Positions 10,760-23,255 of a DNA stretch of 64,000 nucleotides are shown one piece after another. The stretch's first letter is position 1. Each line of letters begins with the position of its first letter. Source of the DNA: Siphonodentalium dalli (lineage: Eukaryota; Mollusca; Scaphopoda; Gadilida; Siphonodentaliidae). The stretch covers positions 155,671,043-155,735,042 of the forward strand of contig CP136069.1 in NCBI GenBank assembly GCA_032622095.1, given 5' to 3'. The position numbers and the translations under genes were made by a program. The notes beneath the pieces were generated by a model that ran no database searches, was not told where the DNA came from, and saw nothing but the letters and a program-made list of their open reading frames with translations.

Positions 10760-12053
10760 TTAAACATACATATTCCGAAATAACGCTTCCAAATTACTAT
10801 TTCTTTGGCTTCGGGGTTAAAAAATATTTGATTCAAGTCGAGGAACCCATCCACCAAAGCTTTGAGTGATCAGATATCGATTTTTGAAATTTTTTATTTC
10901 TCGAAATGTGTAATTATTTGTGGCCCTGAAAGAGTCGTCAAATCGACGGTCTCAGAAAAAATTACGGATGCAGACGGATAACTCTAAAATCATCACGTCC
11001 ATGGAGAAATATTCAAAATACCTCCGTGAACTACCACAAAGTAGACTTCTAAAAGAAGCCGTAACTACGGACCAGAGCCTTGCAGATAAGAACATATACT
11101 CATGGCACCGGTCATTGTCAATCGCAAGAAACATAATCACATCCGTTGAGCCCAACAATACTGTAGACAAATATTTTGAAAATTCAGCCCTGAAATTAAT
11201 ATGGAACGATAACGTATGTAGGAAACTACCCCGTAATATATAGTAACGACCAATGCACAACGCCACGAAATAAACTCAGAACATATAGAAAATTCAAAGC
11301 TACAACCAAATTGGAGAACTACCTGAATACATGCAGAATAACGAAACACATGGAATCACTCACGAGTCACGAGATTGCGGATTAGCTGTCATTCCCTCGG
11401 AATCGAACGAGGCCGGTATCTCAACATCGATGAACAGTACCGCATTTGCGAAAATTGCAACGAGCTAGACGACGAATTCCACCTCATTATAAATTGCTCG
11501 TTACTATCAAACGAACGTCAATCTCTCTTCAAACAACTACCGAAAGACATCCAAGAGTCAGATGGAATAGCCCAATTTAAACAAATAATGACATGCTCAC
11601 AAGCGAACGTACCAAAAGCAATTGCCCATTTTGTCTACCATGGACCAAACTCGATGCAAATACATATAACTACATTATTATGTGCGACATATTGTGTCAA
11701 GAAAAGAAATGACCGTATGAATACATGTCCTTTCACTACATTGTTATAAATTATGTTTCTTTATTATGTATGTATACATTTGACCATATTTGGTGTAAAA
11801 GTATAATAAATTGATTGATTGATTGGTAATACGGCCAAATTTCGTGATACTCAAGAGATAATACGGCCATATTTCGTTGAACAGCATGTTGATAAATAAC
11901 ACGTTTTGGTAAATTGTATACCATAGTTGACAGTGGTTAGCATTATTTTGCTGTAATTAATCGAATCTGAAAACAAAACGTATTTTGAAGAAATGTTGTG
12001 GTTGTTATAACTTGATGATAAGGGGCCGTCTGATCGGATTGAATACCTTTACA
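10760..12053. mobile_element. MITE family C copy 2, interrupted by a LINE
   Basis: Left part 10,760-10,992 and right part 11,825-12,053 match the two halves of the intact copy at 30,379-30,822. The left end has TTAA; the right has decayed to TTAC. Relative to the intact copy, about 14 bp of target is missing at the insertion point. A 28-bp tandem duplication (AATACGGCCAAATTTCGT) follows the insertion. Confidence 0.8.
10993..11824 (+). pseudogene. 5'-truncated LINE, C-terminal end
   Basis: Inserted in a MITE. It codes for a post-RT segment (SMEKYSKYLREL...; 11,000-11,243), then a frameshift and stop around 11,243-11,375, then a C-terminal region ending in a C-x2-C ... H ... C knuckle (ICENCNELDDEFHLIINCS, about 11,445-11,500) with a stop at 11,747. 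The 3' tail is the simple repeat TTGATTGATTGATTGG, typical of LINEs that end in a short microsatellite rather than poly(A). It is related in type to the LINEs at 1 and 20-23 kb. Confidence 0.7.
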
Positions 12054-13344
12054 GGATATCCACCGGTTTGTAAATTTCGGTGTGGTTCAAATCGGTGCAG
12101 TTGGAAATTCCATATCAGACACGTACCCTCTCCACACGCAGACTCACGTCCCTGATTACTGTACATTCTTTGGAAAATTACACCAGACGCAAGGTGGGGC
12201 GATATATCGAATTCGATATCATAAGCTGACATGAACGAAGGAAACCTGTCCTGGGCGATAATGAGATACCATAGGAGACCTTTGTTAACCAAAACCAATT
12301 TTCGAATCAAATGCCGAACAGGTGACATTCTAGCATCGACAGTCAAGTCACATGGGACTAATTATCCTCCCATAAAGACCCGATTGAACGTAAGAAAATC
12401 TGTTTGATTTCACTCAATTCAAAAGCGGCCGCAACATGTTGATATTTATCCCCGTGTGGTAGCCGACTCTTATTTAACTGAGATAAATTCGCCATTGAAT
12501 TTCAGACAATAACGGCGTAGGAATAGATCTCCAAAACATATAATTAACTGATTAATTCACAAGCGTTCGTGTCCACAATGCGATGCGCTATTCATCCCAT
12601 GTAAGGCATCGACTTTCGCTGCCATTTTATTTCGACGCGTGCCTTCGTGTGTTTTGTTGGGGAAAAGGAACAGTTAGAATCCATTTGAGAACAAGTGCTT
12701 TTTACAAACGTAAACCGCCCGGGGTTCGATAATGTTGACTGTGCATTCTCTGTTGAGTGGGAGCGACCAAACGTTATCTGATTAAAATTGATTTCCGTGA
12801 GATCTTCAATTTGTTACAATCATCTTGTTATCCGAATCTAATTTATGAGCCGAATTACTAATTTTAATATCATCGACCATGCGTTAGTCATGGGAACGAA
12901 CAACTGCCTATCCAAGACTGTTGCAGTGCTATATCCAAGGGGAAATCATGTGAAAGTCCCGCGTTTACAGAGATACACGAAACGACAATTTGGATTAGAT
13001 TGCTTTATTGCAAAAGACACCAATCAAGGTGTAATATGCATAACATATATACAATATTAGGCGGCCATACACACGCCTTGTATTGGTGTACTGTGTGATA
13101 TATATTATATGCATGGGCTGTGAACAGAGGTTTCCCGTACGGTTGATTGCATTTCCAAGTGCACATCCTTCAAATCCACATCTCCCAAATTCCCGACTCT
13201 GTTAGCTTCAATTTAACCATCCCTGTTTATGCTAGAGTTGTCGAGCTGTCGGAAAGTGTCGTGCAGCCATGCAAGCACCCCATGATTTCTGAATTGGAGT
13301 CCAAAATTACAAGTATTATACATGCATGCATGGAGTAACATTAA
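12054..13344. other. No recognised gene
   Basis: A 113-codon minus ORF (12,346-12,005) ends inside the MITE terminus and shows no domain. A few GC-richer patches occur near 12,600-12,720. Confidence 0.35.
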
Positions 13345-13500
13345 AGGGGTGCTGTACACTAAATCTGGCCATTTATGGGACCATTTCATTTTATACTCAA
13401 CAGAATATATGCAAAAAAAATGAATGAATTTGAGCCATGGATGTGTGCAAAATACACTCACGTACTCTATGACCGATGCAAACAACATGTTTTCTGCAAT
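13345..13500. mobile_element. Foldback MITE family E copy 3 (half)
   Basis: Contains the left arm only: GGGGTGCTGTACACTAAATC, GAATGAATTTGAGCCATGGA and CGATGCAAACAACATG. A possible displaced inner fragment lies near 13,955-14,005. Ends are eroded. Confidence 0.6.
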
Positions 13501-14652
13501 AGAGTCATATATAAAGTCATATATTTTATATAACGTCATAATTCGGAAAGCCTGACTGCTAAACTAACTCATGTAGTCTCTGAACGCCTAGTAATACACA
13601 ATTGCCACATAATTCAACAGCCGTATGTCAATTCCTCTCTTTCTAAACTTTCTTAAATCTAACTACTGTCCTTTCATTTCATTGGTTAACTTCAATTCCC
13701 AAATCTTACCCCACTCCACTTCTTATCTTATCTCATGCTATCTGTTGTTGAGTGTGATCTATATTAACTTCACCACTGAGTTATCTAAAGTAACAAACCA
13801 GCAAAATTTCCCTCCTGACTCGCCCGAACGGCCTTATATATGTCGTTCTGGAAATTTGAGCTCATGATCATCCCATTCCAATCACCCATAATCATCCATT
13901 AGCATTTTTTTTTAATATCAATCTTTTTTGTATTGGGAATAAATATTGTTTACAACACCAAACAACATGGCACTTATAATGAAAATGAATGTATGACTCC
14001 AGTATGTATTAGTAGCACCGTTGCATGTGGAACTATACCGAAACTTTACTTCTCATGTCGTTGCCTTTGGTAAATATGCAGCTCATATATTCTGGCACCA
14101 TAGGGTTTTCTATGAGAAAATGTCTACAAAAAATGCCGTGCAAACTTGCCAGTGTACGAACGTATATATACCCTAAACCAAAATATCACCACTCTCCTCA
14201 GTTATTCTTGTTCGCCAGCTATATATATATATATATCTTTATATCTGAATCAGCAGCGTGAACCGATATAACACGTGGAAAATTCAATAAATCTGCCATG
14301 CGCGCATATACATTTATATACTACTAACCCAGATATCTCTGTGATTTTCATGACCCCTGCTGATAAGAACCGGTTCTGACTCACGGTCCCTTTCCCTGTT
14401 TCCCGTTTACGACATATAATCCGCGAGACGTCCACGCTTCACTACTTCTGAATTGGAAATTGATTAAATTCAGAATGTTGATAAGTGGATCAATTTTCCA
14501 TTTATTTTTATTAATTTGTCTCGCGCAAGCGACTTGTTAGAAAAATCAAATTGACATCACGGAATGGTGCGAAATGGTGCGAATGTCAAACTCGCATCTT
14601 CCGCGCATTGGTCTCGGGGTATTTTAGGATTAAGGGTCAGCGGATGTCAAAT
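13501..14652. other. No gene; short (AT)n at 14,219
   Basis: Only short unrelated ORFs. A TA microsatellite lies at about 14,219-14,237. Confidence 0.35.
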
Positions 14653-14936
14653 AAAAAATAGTTCTGCCTGTCAAACATTCACAATTAACAACGCACAAGT
14701 TGACCTTACTGTAAAATATGCGGAAAACAATTGTAGACGGCATATTTATAACAACAAACCAGAAATTTACTTTAAAATGGAAATGAAAAAATAGGAAAAA
14801 AATGAAAAAATAGTTCCGCCTGTCAAAATTTCACAATTAACAACGCACAAGTTGACCTTACTGTAAAATATGCGGAAAACCATTGTAAGCGGCATATTTA
14901 TAGCAACAAACCAGAAATTTACTTTAAAATGGAAGG
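14653..14936. repeat. Two-copy tandem repeat, 152-bp period
   Basis: Copies start near 14,653 and 14,805 (AAAAAATAGTTCYGCCTGTC) and share the following 130 bp with a few substitutions. Confidence 0.9.
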
Positions 14937-15394
14937 GCAAAATTTCTTCTGTTCGGTAAACATGGGCTCAGATAAAATGTTCAATTAATTATCAAATTTG
15001 CTATTCTTTCATTAAATTAGTACCCATTCAGCAAACAAAAGTGGTGATATGATACAAGTTACTAACAAAAATAGTGTTGTTTCTAAAACATTTATTTTTT
15101 GCAGCAAATAATTTAAAGTTGAGTATTCTCATTGTAAACACGTGGTTCTGGTCAGGCCTATTGATGTCAGAGACGTGGCGACAGGGGGGTTTGGGGTGTC
15201 TCCCCCCACAACTTTGGTCAAAATTTTCAACAGTTTGAAATTTCATACCTGCCAAAACATTAGTTGGAAATTTCACACCAACAATAGGTTGAAAATGTTA
15301 TTGTACTTTGATTTTCAAACAATTTATTGGGGGGAATTTATTGTTTTTGGACCAATATTTGCATATTTTCCTATTTTTTGTCAAAGTTTTGGAC

Positions 15395-15955
15395 TGAAAT
15401 GGTCATCAGTTGGAAATTTTCCAACCTTAGGGGGTGACAGGTTGGAAAATTCCAACACTTGGAAAGCTTGTGTCTAGGTCTCTCCCCCGTGACCAGTCAA
15501 AACTGCTAGTTAATTTAAAAAAACAATATTGTCATACATTTGGTCAACATTGTCATTGGAATTGTCATCAGTTGGAAATTTTCCAACCTAAGTGGGGGTG
15601 TCAGGTTTGAAATTTCCAACTCTAAGAAGGCTTGAGGCTAGTCTATTTCAAAATTTTCGCACACCGGGCCGAACCATGGTCGGCCCGGTGTGTAACTGTC
15701 CCTCCCCCGTGGCCAATACAAAACTGCTAATTAGTTTAACAAAACAATATTTTACTATATCTAGTCAAATTTGTGGACTGAAATGGTCATCAGTTGGACA
15801 ATTTTCCAACCTGAGGGGGAGTATGAGGTTTGAAATGTCCAACACTAGGAAGGCGTCAGTTGAGGCCAGTCCAGATGCTGGGATATGCGATTTTCTTGTA
15901 TAGTTTTCAAAAATTTCTCACACCGGACCGAACAACCATGGTCAGCCCGGTGTGC
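15395..15955. repeat. Diverged tandem repeat, about 200-bp units with GC-rich hairpins
   Basis: Three units carry GGTCATCAGTTGGAAATTTT followed by CCAACCT..GGGGG (about 15,398, 15,565 and 15,785). Two units end in a GC-rich inverted repeat: 15,660-15,692 has 13-bp perfect arms (CACACCGGGCCGA) around CCATGG, and 15,919-15,954 is a diverged copy. Related AGTTGGAAAT sequence recurs near 29,240 and 38,700. Confidence 0.7.
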
Positions 15956-17190
15956 CCTGCGCTCCTGTCCGTAGCCGTGTGCATTTGTCTGGAGACTGGA
16001 GTTAGACCACTTAATGTTATGATTGATGCAATTTTATAGGTTAAAAAAAATTCATACTGGGAATATAGAACCATGGTTTATGAATATATAGGACAGTATT
16101 AGGTCTGAGCACTGAGGTGCAAGGGGGGGGGGGTGCAAATGGAATTATAAAAAAAGTTATGTTATGCATGGTGTGATTGTGATTCAAGGGGGGGTGGGGT
16201 GCAGTTGGAATTTCCCAAGGTGGACACCACCCCCAACGGAAACCCTCTATCCACGTCCCTGGTCGATGCCCCTTGATCATTAGTTTGGCTGTGCCTAAGA
16301 TGAATTTCAGTTTGTATCCGGTGACGAAATTGACAACTGTGGTATAAGTTTATTTCACTGAGCGGAAAGATATATAGCAGTTGTAAAATGGAAGAGAATA
16401 ATCCTCGCGTTCATTGAATACAACAAGTGTACAAGATTCACAGTCCAATTTGACACCATATCAGTCAAACTTTCCAAACGTAATTTGGAGCTTACCTGGC
16501 AAAAGAAAAATACTTGCAATTAAGGGGGAGACGCACGTTTTGCATAAATCCAGCCAAAATGGCAAGAGATTTTCAACAAAGAATATCTGGCAAAATATCT
16601 TGAATTTCACTTATCATCATCTTCATTCTATGTAGAATCTATAGATATAAGCAATTATTAAGAAATAACAAAAACAATGGATTTTAATACATTTGAGAGC
16701 TTCAAAGTAATAATTAATTTGTTGCCCCATTGGGGTACCAAGAATTGCGAGAATAATTAATAATTTCGCACAAAACTCCAATCACCAAATAGCTTATTGT
16801 CTTCACTCTATGAGAGGAGGCTTCTTTGTATCACACTGCATGTTGAGTTAGATTTTGAATTGCATCATACGGAAACTCATGTGAAATCCTCTATATATTA
16901 CAGAAGTTCTTGGTACCTGAAAACAGTGAAATTTTAAATACATTTCATGCCACACAAGTTATCTAAATGAGGTTATAATATCCAATTGGTCGATGGTTCT
17001 TAAATATTGTGTCACAATAATCGTTTGTACAAAATTTCACAAAGAAATACCTAACAGATTTAGAGAAAATCAGTTTTGAAATAACAGGAACTTTTGGCAA
17101 AACGTCCGTATACATACGCCATTCAGACATCGCTACAATCAACAAACGCACATATCAGATTCACGTAGAAAAATATTGATTATTATTGAT
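15956..17190. other. No gene; poly(G) runs
   Basis: Runs of G occur near 16,122-16,134 and 16,189-16,200. No coding or RNA feature recognised. Confidence 0.35.
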
Positions 17191-17245
17191 AACGCTCTTT
17201 ATATACTGACTTATATTAACAAATAAAAACGTGGACGCTCTTTAT
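17191..17245 (-). promoter_or_regulatory. Paired AAAGAGCG box
   Basis: AACGCTCTTTAT at 17,191 and GACGCTCTTTAT at 17,234 (43 bp apart). The same pair occurs at 9,942, 19,205, 36,050 and 42,728. Function unknown. Confidence 0.5.
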
Positions 17246-17342
17246 AATAGAGGATCGTTGGAAGTTTGCAAGCTTAGTGAACATTCAAAACGTGTTAAGA
17301 CTTCCCCTTTTGATAGTAGATATCTGATCATCAGAACAATCT

Positions 17343-17606
17343 TTAACCCTTCCATGACTGAAGCTTCCAGAAATTTTCCAAAAACCCTGTGTCAATGTAT
17401 TCTATTACATATGCTAGCCTCTCATAGGGAGCCTCGCATATATAAGACAATACATTGACCTAACAATATTTGCATTGACCCTTAATCCAGTGCATTCTAT
17501 TATATATGCGAGGCTCTCTATGGAGAAACTTGCATATATGAGAGAATGCAATGGCACATGATATTTAATGCTGCAACATCAGAGCTCCCGTCATGAGATG
17601 GCTCAA
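17343..17606. mobile_element. Hairpin MITE family B copy 1
   Basis: Starts TTAACCCTTCCATGACTGAAG. The right end (about 17,586-17,606) is degraded. It contains two palindromic hairpins (17,391-17,460 and 17,487-17,555), each of the form CAATG-ATTCT..TATATATGCGAGGCTC and its inverse. Confidence 0.75.
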
Positions 17607-17706
17607 TGGCAGGATCTAATTGTTTCCTAGAACATAGACAAAGTATCAATTGTCGTGATATATGACATCGAACGTAGCAGGTATCTTTAAAGATGTCGTA
17701 TCCTAT

Positions 17707-17968
17707 TTAACCCTTTCACGACGGGAGTCACGCTGGTGCAGCATTAGAGATCATGTGCCATGCAGTGCATTCTCTTGTATATGCGAGTCTCCCATCGCGC
17801 ATAAAAGAGAATGCACTGGCTTACAAGATCAAGGTAAATATTGTTAGGACAAATATATTCTCTTACATATGCGAGGCTCCCTATATATGGGAGACTGGCA
17901 TATATAAGAGAATACATTGGCACAGGGTTTTTGCAAAATCTCGGAAGCTCCAGACATGAAAGGGTTAA
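17707..17968. mobile_element. Hairpin MITE family B copy 2
   Basis: TTAA at both ends; termini TTAACCCTTTCACGACGGGAG and TTAACCCTTTCATGTCTGGAG. Two internal hairpins lie at about 17,759-17,822 and 17,852-17,925. Confidence 0.85.
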
Positions 17969-17984
17969 CTCCTATAAAATTCTA

Positions 17985-18090
17985 TTTTTTCGGCTTCTAA
18001 GGTGAACAAATAATTGATTTGAGTCGAGGCTTCAAATCTCAGAGCTAATAGATTTCGATTTTTGAAACCTTTAATTTTATTATCCACCTC
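17985..18090. mobile_element. MITE family C fragment
   Basis: Contains TTTTCGGCTTCTAAGGTGAA, GATTTGAGTCGAGG, CTCAGAGCTAATAGATTTCG, a diverged match to the family C arm. Termini lost. Confidence 0.6.
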
Positions 18091-18578
18091 GATGTTTTGT
18101 CAGCCTATATATCAAAAGTTCCACTGGCTTCTACGGTTCGTGGTGGCTTTGCAAAGTTTGCATGGTGATCTGAGGTTTTTTTCTGAATATAAGACGATGA
18201 AGAACATCGCCAAGTGATATCTGGTGTGCGGAGACATACATATACTTATTTCCGAATCTGTAATCGTGTTTTATTCATGCAAATAGAATGTTAAAGTAAA
18301 TGTTATGAAGCAAACGTGCCGATTACATGCACGTGGAAATAGATGTTTGTTTAAATTTGTGATGACATGTGCACTTCTTGGAAAATTCAAGTTTGAACTA
18401 GGCATCGCCAAATATGGAATTTGTAAACCACACCCGCTCACCTCCAAACTGCCAAGAAAAAACGTTATTATATTACTTTTTCTGCAAATATGATACCGTG
18501 CTTATAGTATTGTAATATGAGTGTTTATTCACATAATATCCTAATTTGGTTAACTAATTCGGCTTTTAGTGAAATTCC

Positions 18579-18579
18579 G

Positions 18580-18616
<37 letters not shown>
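18579..18616. repeat. (GTT)n microsatellite
   Basis: About 12 perfect GTT units. Confidence 0.95.
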
Positions 18617-19204
18617 AAGGAAATAATTTTCCCAAATTTTTCCCAAGAACTTTGACCGAAAATAGGCTGTTTTAGAATACTGGGCCTCCGCTGTTCAGAT
18701 GTAAGGTGTGTATTGTGATTGTGATTAGAACATTATTAAATGAAATGTGCAAAAACCTGGTGTTTTTAGAACAATAGTTCAAGTGTGCCTTCAAAATAAA
18801 TTACATATAGGTTATCGTAATTCATGAATTCGCATGCACGAATGTCCTTGTAAGTCTGGTGGCACACAGCATGTATGCAATAATACATTATATAGTCAGA
18901 GGACACATTAACAGGAGACATGGAGTCAACGAGATATATACCCACGGTTCGAATTTACACCAAATTAGTCACGCTTTCCTGAGGTATTTTATTTGTATAT
19001 AGCTTCATTCATTGCAGGAAATATGGCAGTCAACATGCACGGGGATCTATATAACATACCTACACATGGAAATGCAGAAGGTAATTTTCAGCTCGTACCG
19101 GAAAAAAGCAAAATGCTAGCAATCAACACATTTATATGGGACATGCATCAGGAAATTCACAAAACATCCATCAGTTTTACCTTGAAATGAATGGCATAAT
19201 TTAT
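18617..19204. other. No recognised gene
   Basis: Contains one short unrelated ORF (18,993-19,190). Confidence 0.35.
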
Positions 19205-19260
19205 AACGCTCTTTATTATACACTGCTTTTTTTGGAAATGAAAACATGGACGCTCTTTAT
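19205..19260 (-). promoter_or_regulatory. Paired AAAGAGCG box
   Basis: AACGCTCTTTAT at 19,205 and GACGCTCTTTAT at 19,249 (44 bp apart), with TTTGGAAATGAAAA between. Confidence 0.5.
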
Positions 19261-19311
19261 CAGAAAAGTGCTTCAGAATTTTTGGTTGCCTCACAAAAAT
19301 AAAAAATGTGT

Positions 19312-19571
19312 TTAAACCATTTTATGACTGGAGCTGCGCTGGTGCAGCATGAAAGATCCTGTGCATTTTTAAATAGATGCGAATCTCCATAGGGAGCCTC
19401 GCATAAGCGAATGCACTGGCATACAAGGTCAAGGTAAATATTATTAGGCCAATATATTCTATAATGTATATGCGAGGCTCCATATGTAAGACTCGCATAT
19501 ATAAGAGAATGCATTGGCACAGGGTTTTTTTGTTGCTAAATTACAGGAAGCCCCAGTCATGGAAGGGTTAA
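19312..19571. mobile_element. Hairpin MITE family B copy 3
   Basis: TTAA at 19,312 and 19,568; right terminus (inverse) TTAACCCTTCCATGACTGGGG. Two hairpins at about 19,358-19,430 and 19,450-19,524 share TATATATGCGAGGCTCC with copies 1, 2 and 4. Confidence 0.85.
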
Positions 19572-19639
19572 AAATTCTTTTGAAAGTAGATATCCGACCA
19601 TCAGGGCCCCCTAGTTATGAGCTCCTGGGTACGATCAAA

Positions 19640-20135
19640 CTATTTTTATCCCCGAACTTTTTTCGGGGGACTACAGAAACCACATGTGTCCGCCCACCAT
19701 GGCGTCCGGTCAAGACGGATTCCATATGATAAGTTTAGTTATCCGATTGTTGTATGTGGATTACCTACATGGAAATACAGGTCAAGTTTAAATTGGTTTC
19801 GGTACGATTATTTTTGCCTGAGTTATGGTTCTTGTCAACTTAGAATTGTCCCATTATATTTGTTTCCGGATGATAACTTTAGTTACAGTATCGAACTGTT
19901 TTAAACATGATAATACAGGTAAAGTTCAAATTTGGGTTTTATCTACTCATTTTTTCCCGGAGTTGTGGCCCTTGTTGACTTAGAATTTGCCGATTATTAT
20001 GGTTTTTCGGGTGATAACTATATAGTTGTATTATCTGGGTTGTTTTTTTTCGACTTGGGTAAATTGATTACTCACATGGAAAACAGGTCAAGTTCGAATT
20101 TTGTTTCCGGATGATGATTTAGAGTTAGAATTTGC
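19640..20135. repeat. Diverged tandem repeat, about 140-165-bp units
   Basis: Recurring blocks ACAGGTCAAGTT, GAGTTATGG..CTTGT, TTAGAATT and GGATGATAACTTTAG appear in three or four degenerate units. Confidence 0.6.
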
Positions 20136-20159
20136 TTATCATTCTCAAGACTTGAATTA

Positions 20160-22824
20160 AATAAAACTAGATATGTTAACAATATAGACAGTTGGAAGCA
20201 AAGTTTGATTCAATGGTTGTACCCCGAATAATATGCATCATTTCCACGTTATGACTGGACAAAGTCTTCTCGGAAGCGCCTACGCATTCATAAACCGTAC
20301 TGGAACAATACTCTGACAAATCTATGGAAGGATATGAGGATCAAGGAAAAGCAATTTTGTAAAATTAAAACCAACAATGATGTCAAAAGGACAGCTAAAA
20401 GAGAATTTAAGAACGCACAGGACGTTTTAGATAAGGCAATTCGTGAGCACGAGAGAGCTTATAAGCGCAATATAACCAACACAATTGAAACTTTATCAGG
20501 GAGTGATCCGCGCGAATTTTGGAGATATCTGAAACAACTCGGACCTAAAAGCAAGAATACGGAGGTTAAGTTTGTTATGATAATGATGGACGAATGACTT
20601 CTGATCGTGCTACGGTGATGAGTGTCTGTGAACGCGACTTCAAGGATCTGTATTCTACAGTGACCAACTCTGGTGATTTTGATGAACAGTTTAAATATGA
20701 TGCATTGAAGCGTAAGGATGAAATAGAACGCGCGATGGAGTATTACTCGAACGATGACGTCGTCAACCAACGTATGCTGAACCGCGATATTACCGAGGAT
20801 GAAGTTCGATTCGCCGTGAATGCTACACAAAATGGTAAAGCTGCTGGCATAGACGCTCTTCCAAATGAAGTTATAAAAACCGGACGCTATGGCTGGAATG
20901 TTGCATAAACTCTTCTGTACATGTTTCCGTTCTCGTATCCTACCATCTGCTTGGATAAAATCGATAATCGTCCCAATACCGAAAGATTCATCATTGGACA
21001 TATGCATGCCACTAAATTATCGCGGAATTGTAGTTTGCAATCTGTTGTTTCGAATGTATATAGCAGTGTTTTAAATAACCGTTGAACTGCATTCTTAGAA
21101 AACGAGGATATCCTGGTGGATGAACAAAACGGTTTCCGGAAGGATAGGTCTTGTGTGGGCCATGTATTTGTATTAGCAAGTATTGTTCGAAATCGAGCAT
21201 CAACGTTTGCGGCATTCTTAGACCTAAAAAAGGCATTTGACATGGTCGACCGCGAACTACTCAAATATAGGTTACTGATGTCAGGAATTGACGGTGACTT
21301 CTACCACGCGATTCAAACGTTATATACCTCAACGGAATCGTGCGTCAAATTAGGGGAAAATCTAACAAACTGGTTCTGTACTACGTCAGGTGTGAAACAA
21401 GGTGAAAATATATCGCCTATATTTTTTTCCCTCTACATAAATGACTTGGCAGTGCAAATAAAAGAACTCAACATGGGAGTAAATGTTGGTGCGCGAAAAG
21501 TCAGTCTGCTATATTGTATGCTGATGATATTGTGATGGTGGAGGAACATGAAACTCACCTACAGACAATGCTAAATGTTGTGTCCAAATGGTGTTCCCAA
21601 TGGAGGCTATATAGCAGCCAACATTTCTAAGACCAAAATAGTTCATTTCCGACATAAACAAAAACCAAATCAAAAGAGTGATTATGTATTCAGCATCGGA
21701 AACGATACCTTACAGTATGAGACTGAGTATAAATATTTAGGTGTTGTGTTCAGCGAAGACTGCAGGTTTGAAAAAGCGGCGGACCACTTATCAAAAGCAG
21801 GTGGTATGGCATTTAGCCATTAGGAACAGTTATTTCTAAGGTACACGGATTCAAGGACTGTGGTATTGGTACGTTCCAAAAATTATTTCTGAGTTGTGTG
21901 GCACCAGTTGTAGATTATTGTAGCGGCGTGTGGGGGTCATAGATATTATCATACGATCGAAAAGGTCCAGATTAGAGCTCAACGTTACTTTTTGGGAGTA
22001 CATCGTTTCGTTCCACTTCCGGCTATCAATGGGGGGTTTCCCTGGAAATCATCTATGCATCGGAGATGGTTATACGAAGTCAGACGTTGGAACAGACTTA
22101 TTAAAATTGACCACTCTCGAGTTACAAAGCATGTCTTTATGGTGGAGTTTTTCTCAAATAAAAGGGACAACTGGTGTAATGGAATAAAAGAAATATTAAC
22201 CAAGGCGAAGCTTACAGAAGTTTTTGACTATTTGAAAACGTGTGACTTAGATATATTGTCATCTCAACTCAACGAAATATCGCAGAATCAATTACTAACC
22301 GACATTACCAGACTGAGAAAGCTGCGAACATACATTATATTAAAGAATGAACTCATATTAGAAAGCTATGTTTCTTCACCCGTTTTAACGAGACGTCAGA
22401 GATCATTGCTGGGACAATTCCGCTGTGGTATATTACCTCTGAGGATCGAAACTGGACGATTTCGTGGTGAGGAAGTAGCTGAACGTGTGTGCATGATATG
22501 TGATACGGGAGACGTGGAAAGTGAATTACACTTCTTTGTCCGTTGTCGTGTCTACGAAGATGCCCACAGTACGCTAGTGACGCGTGTTTGTGATATACAT
22601 CATCTAGAAACTGACGTCGATGTTATGGTTCACTGTATAAACAAGTTCCCTGTATATAGTGCTAAATTTATTTCAGAAGCTCATGACATAAGACAATCAA
22701 AACTTTCAAAATCCACACATGTGCTCAATTAATTAATTGTTTATCGTATTCAAAGTGACTTATAGGCCCCACGGGCCGGATGTTCTATTTATATACATAA
22801 TGTCACAATATAAATAAATAAATT
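20160..22824 (+). pseudogene. Non-LTR retrotransposon (linker, RT, zinc knuckle), frameshifted
   Basis: 5'-truncated LINE. The endonuclease-RT linker starts near 20,265 (KPYWNNTLTNLWKDM). RT finger motifs follow at 20,594-20,908 (GKAAGIDALPNEVIK) and 20,889-21,074 (IVPIPKD...NYRGI). Palm motif A is FLDLKKAFDMVDR (about 21,215-21,255), motif B TSGVKQGENISP, and motif C YADD at 21,517-21,528, one frame off the preceding ORF. The thumb region and a 246-codon C-terminal ORF (21,992-22,732) end in a C-x2-C ... H ... C knuckle (CMICDTGDVESELHFFVRC). At least five frameshifts or stops. The 3' UTR has a GGCCC/GGGCC hairpin at about 22,765-22,777 and ends in (AAAT)n at about 22,824. Inferred dead. Confidence 0.85.
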
Positions 22825-22945
22825 CATTCAATTCCATCAAAAACAAATCGACTGGTCAAATTAAGCCACCTTAGCGGCCTTTTATCTGGTACATAAAACG
22901 TACGGATGGTGGTTTAATATATGAAATCGCATAATATATGAATCT

Positions 22946-23255
22946 TTAATGACATATTATGGACTTGGTCGGGCAGGTGAAACTAATAAGTTAGTACTCA
23001 GGCGCTATGGCAACTGGATGAATGGAGCAATCTACTAACATCGCCAACATATCACCAACAAATCAACCGTAACACTCCAAAGAAAACATCGTCTGAAATA
23101 CGCCCAATTGCAAATATTTACATCTTGATTCGGGACGCAACTATCGGCGATAAACAAAAGCAAACGATTTCTCCACAGAGAGTCACTGCATTTAATTAAT
23201 ATATAGGAGTGACGGTGTGCGTTGTCAATTTGGATATACTATTTGTACAAAAAAA
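22946..23255. repeat. Dispersed repeat family F copy 1
   Basis: Begins TTAATGACATATTATGGAC. About 310 bp are shared with 41,450-41,765 in direct orientation, including AACATCGTCTGAA, TTTACATCTTGATTCGGG and GAGAGTCA.TGCATTTAA. TTAA at the left end suggests another TTAA-targeting MITE. Confidence 0.75.

Noticed and set aside
12005..12346. 113-codon minus ORF
   Set aside because: Its C-terminal part lies in a MITE end and no domain is visible.
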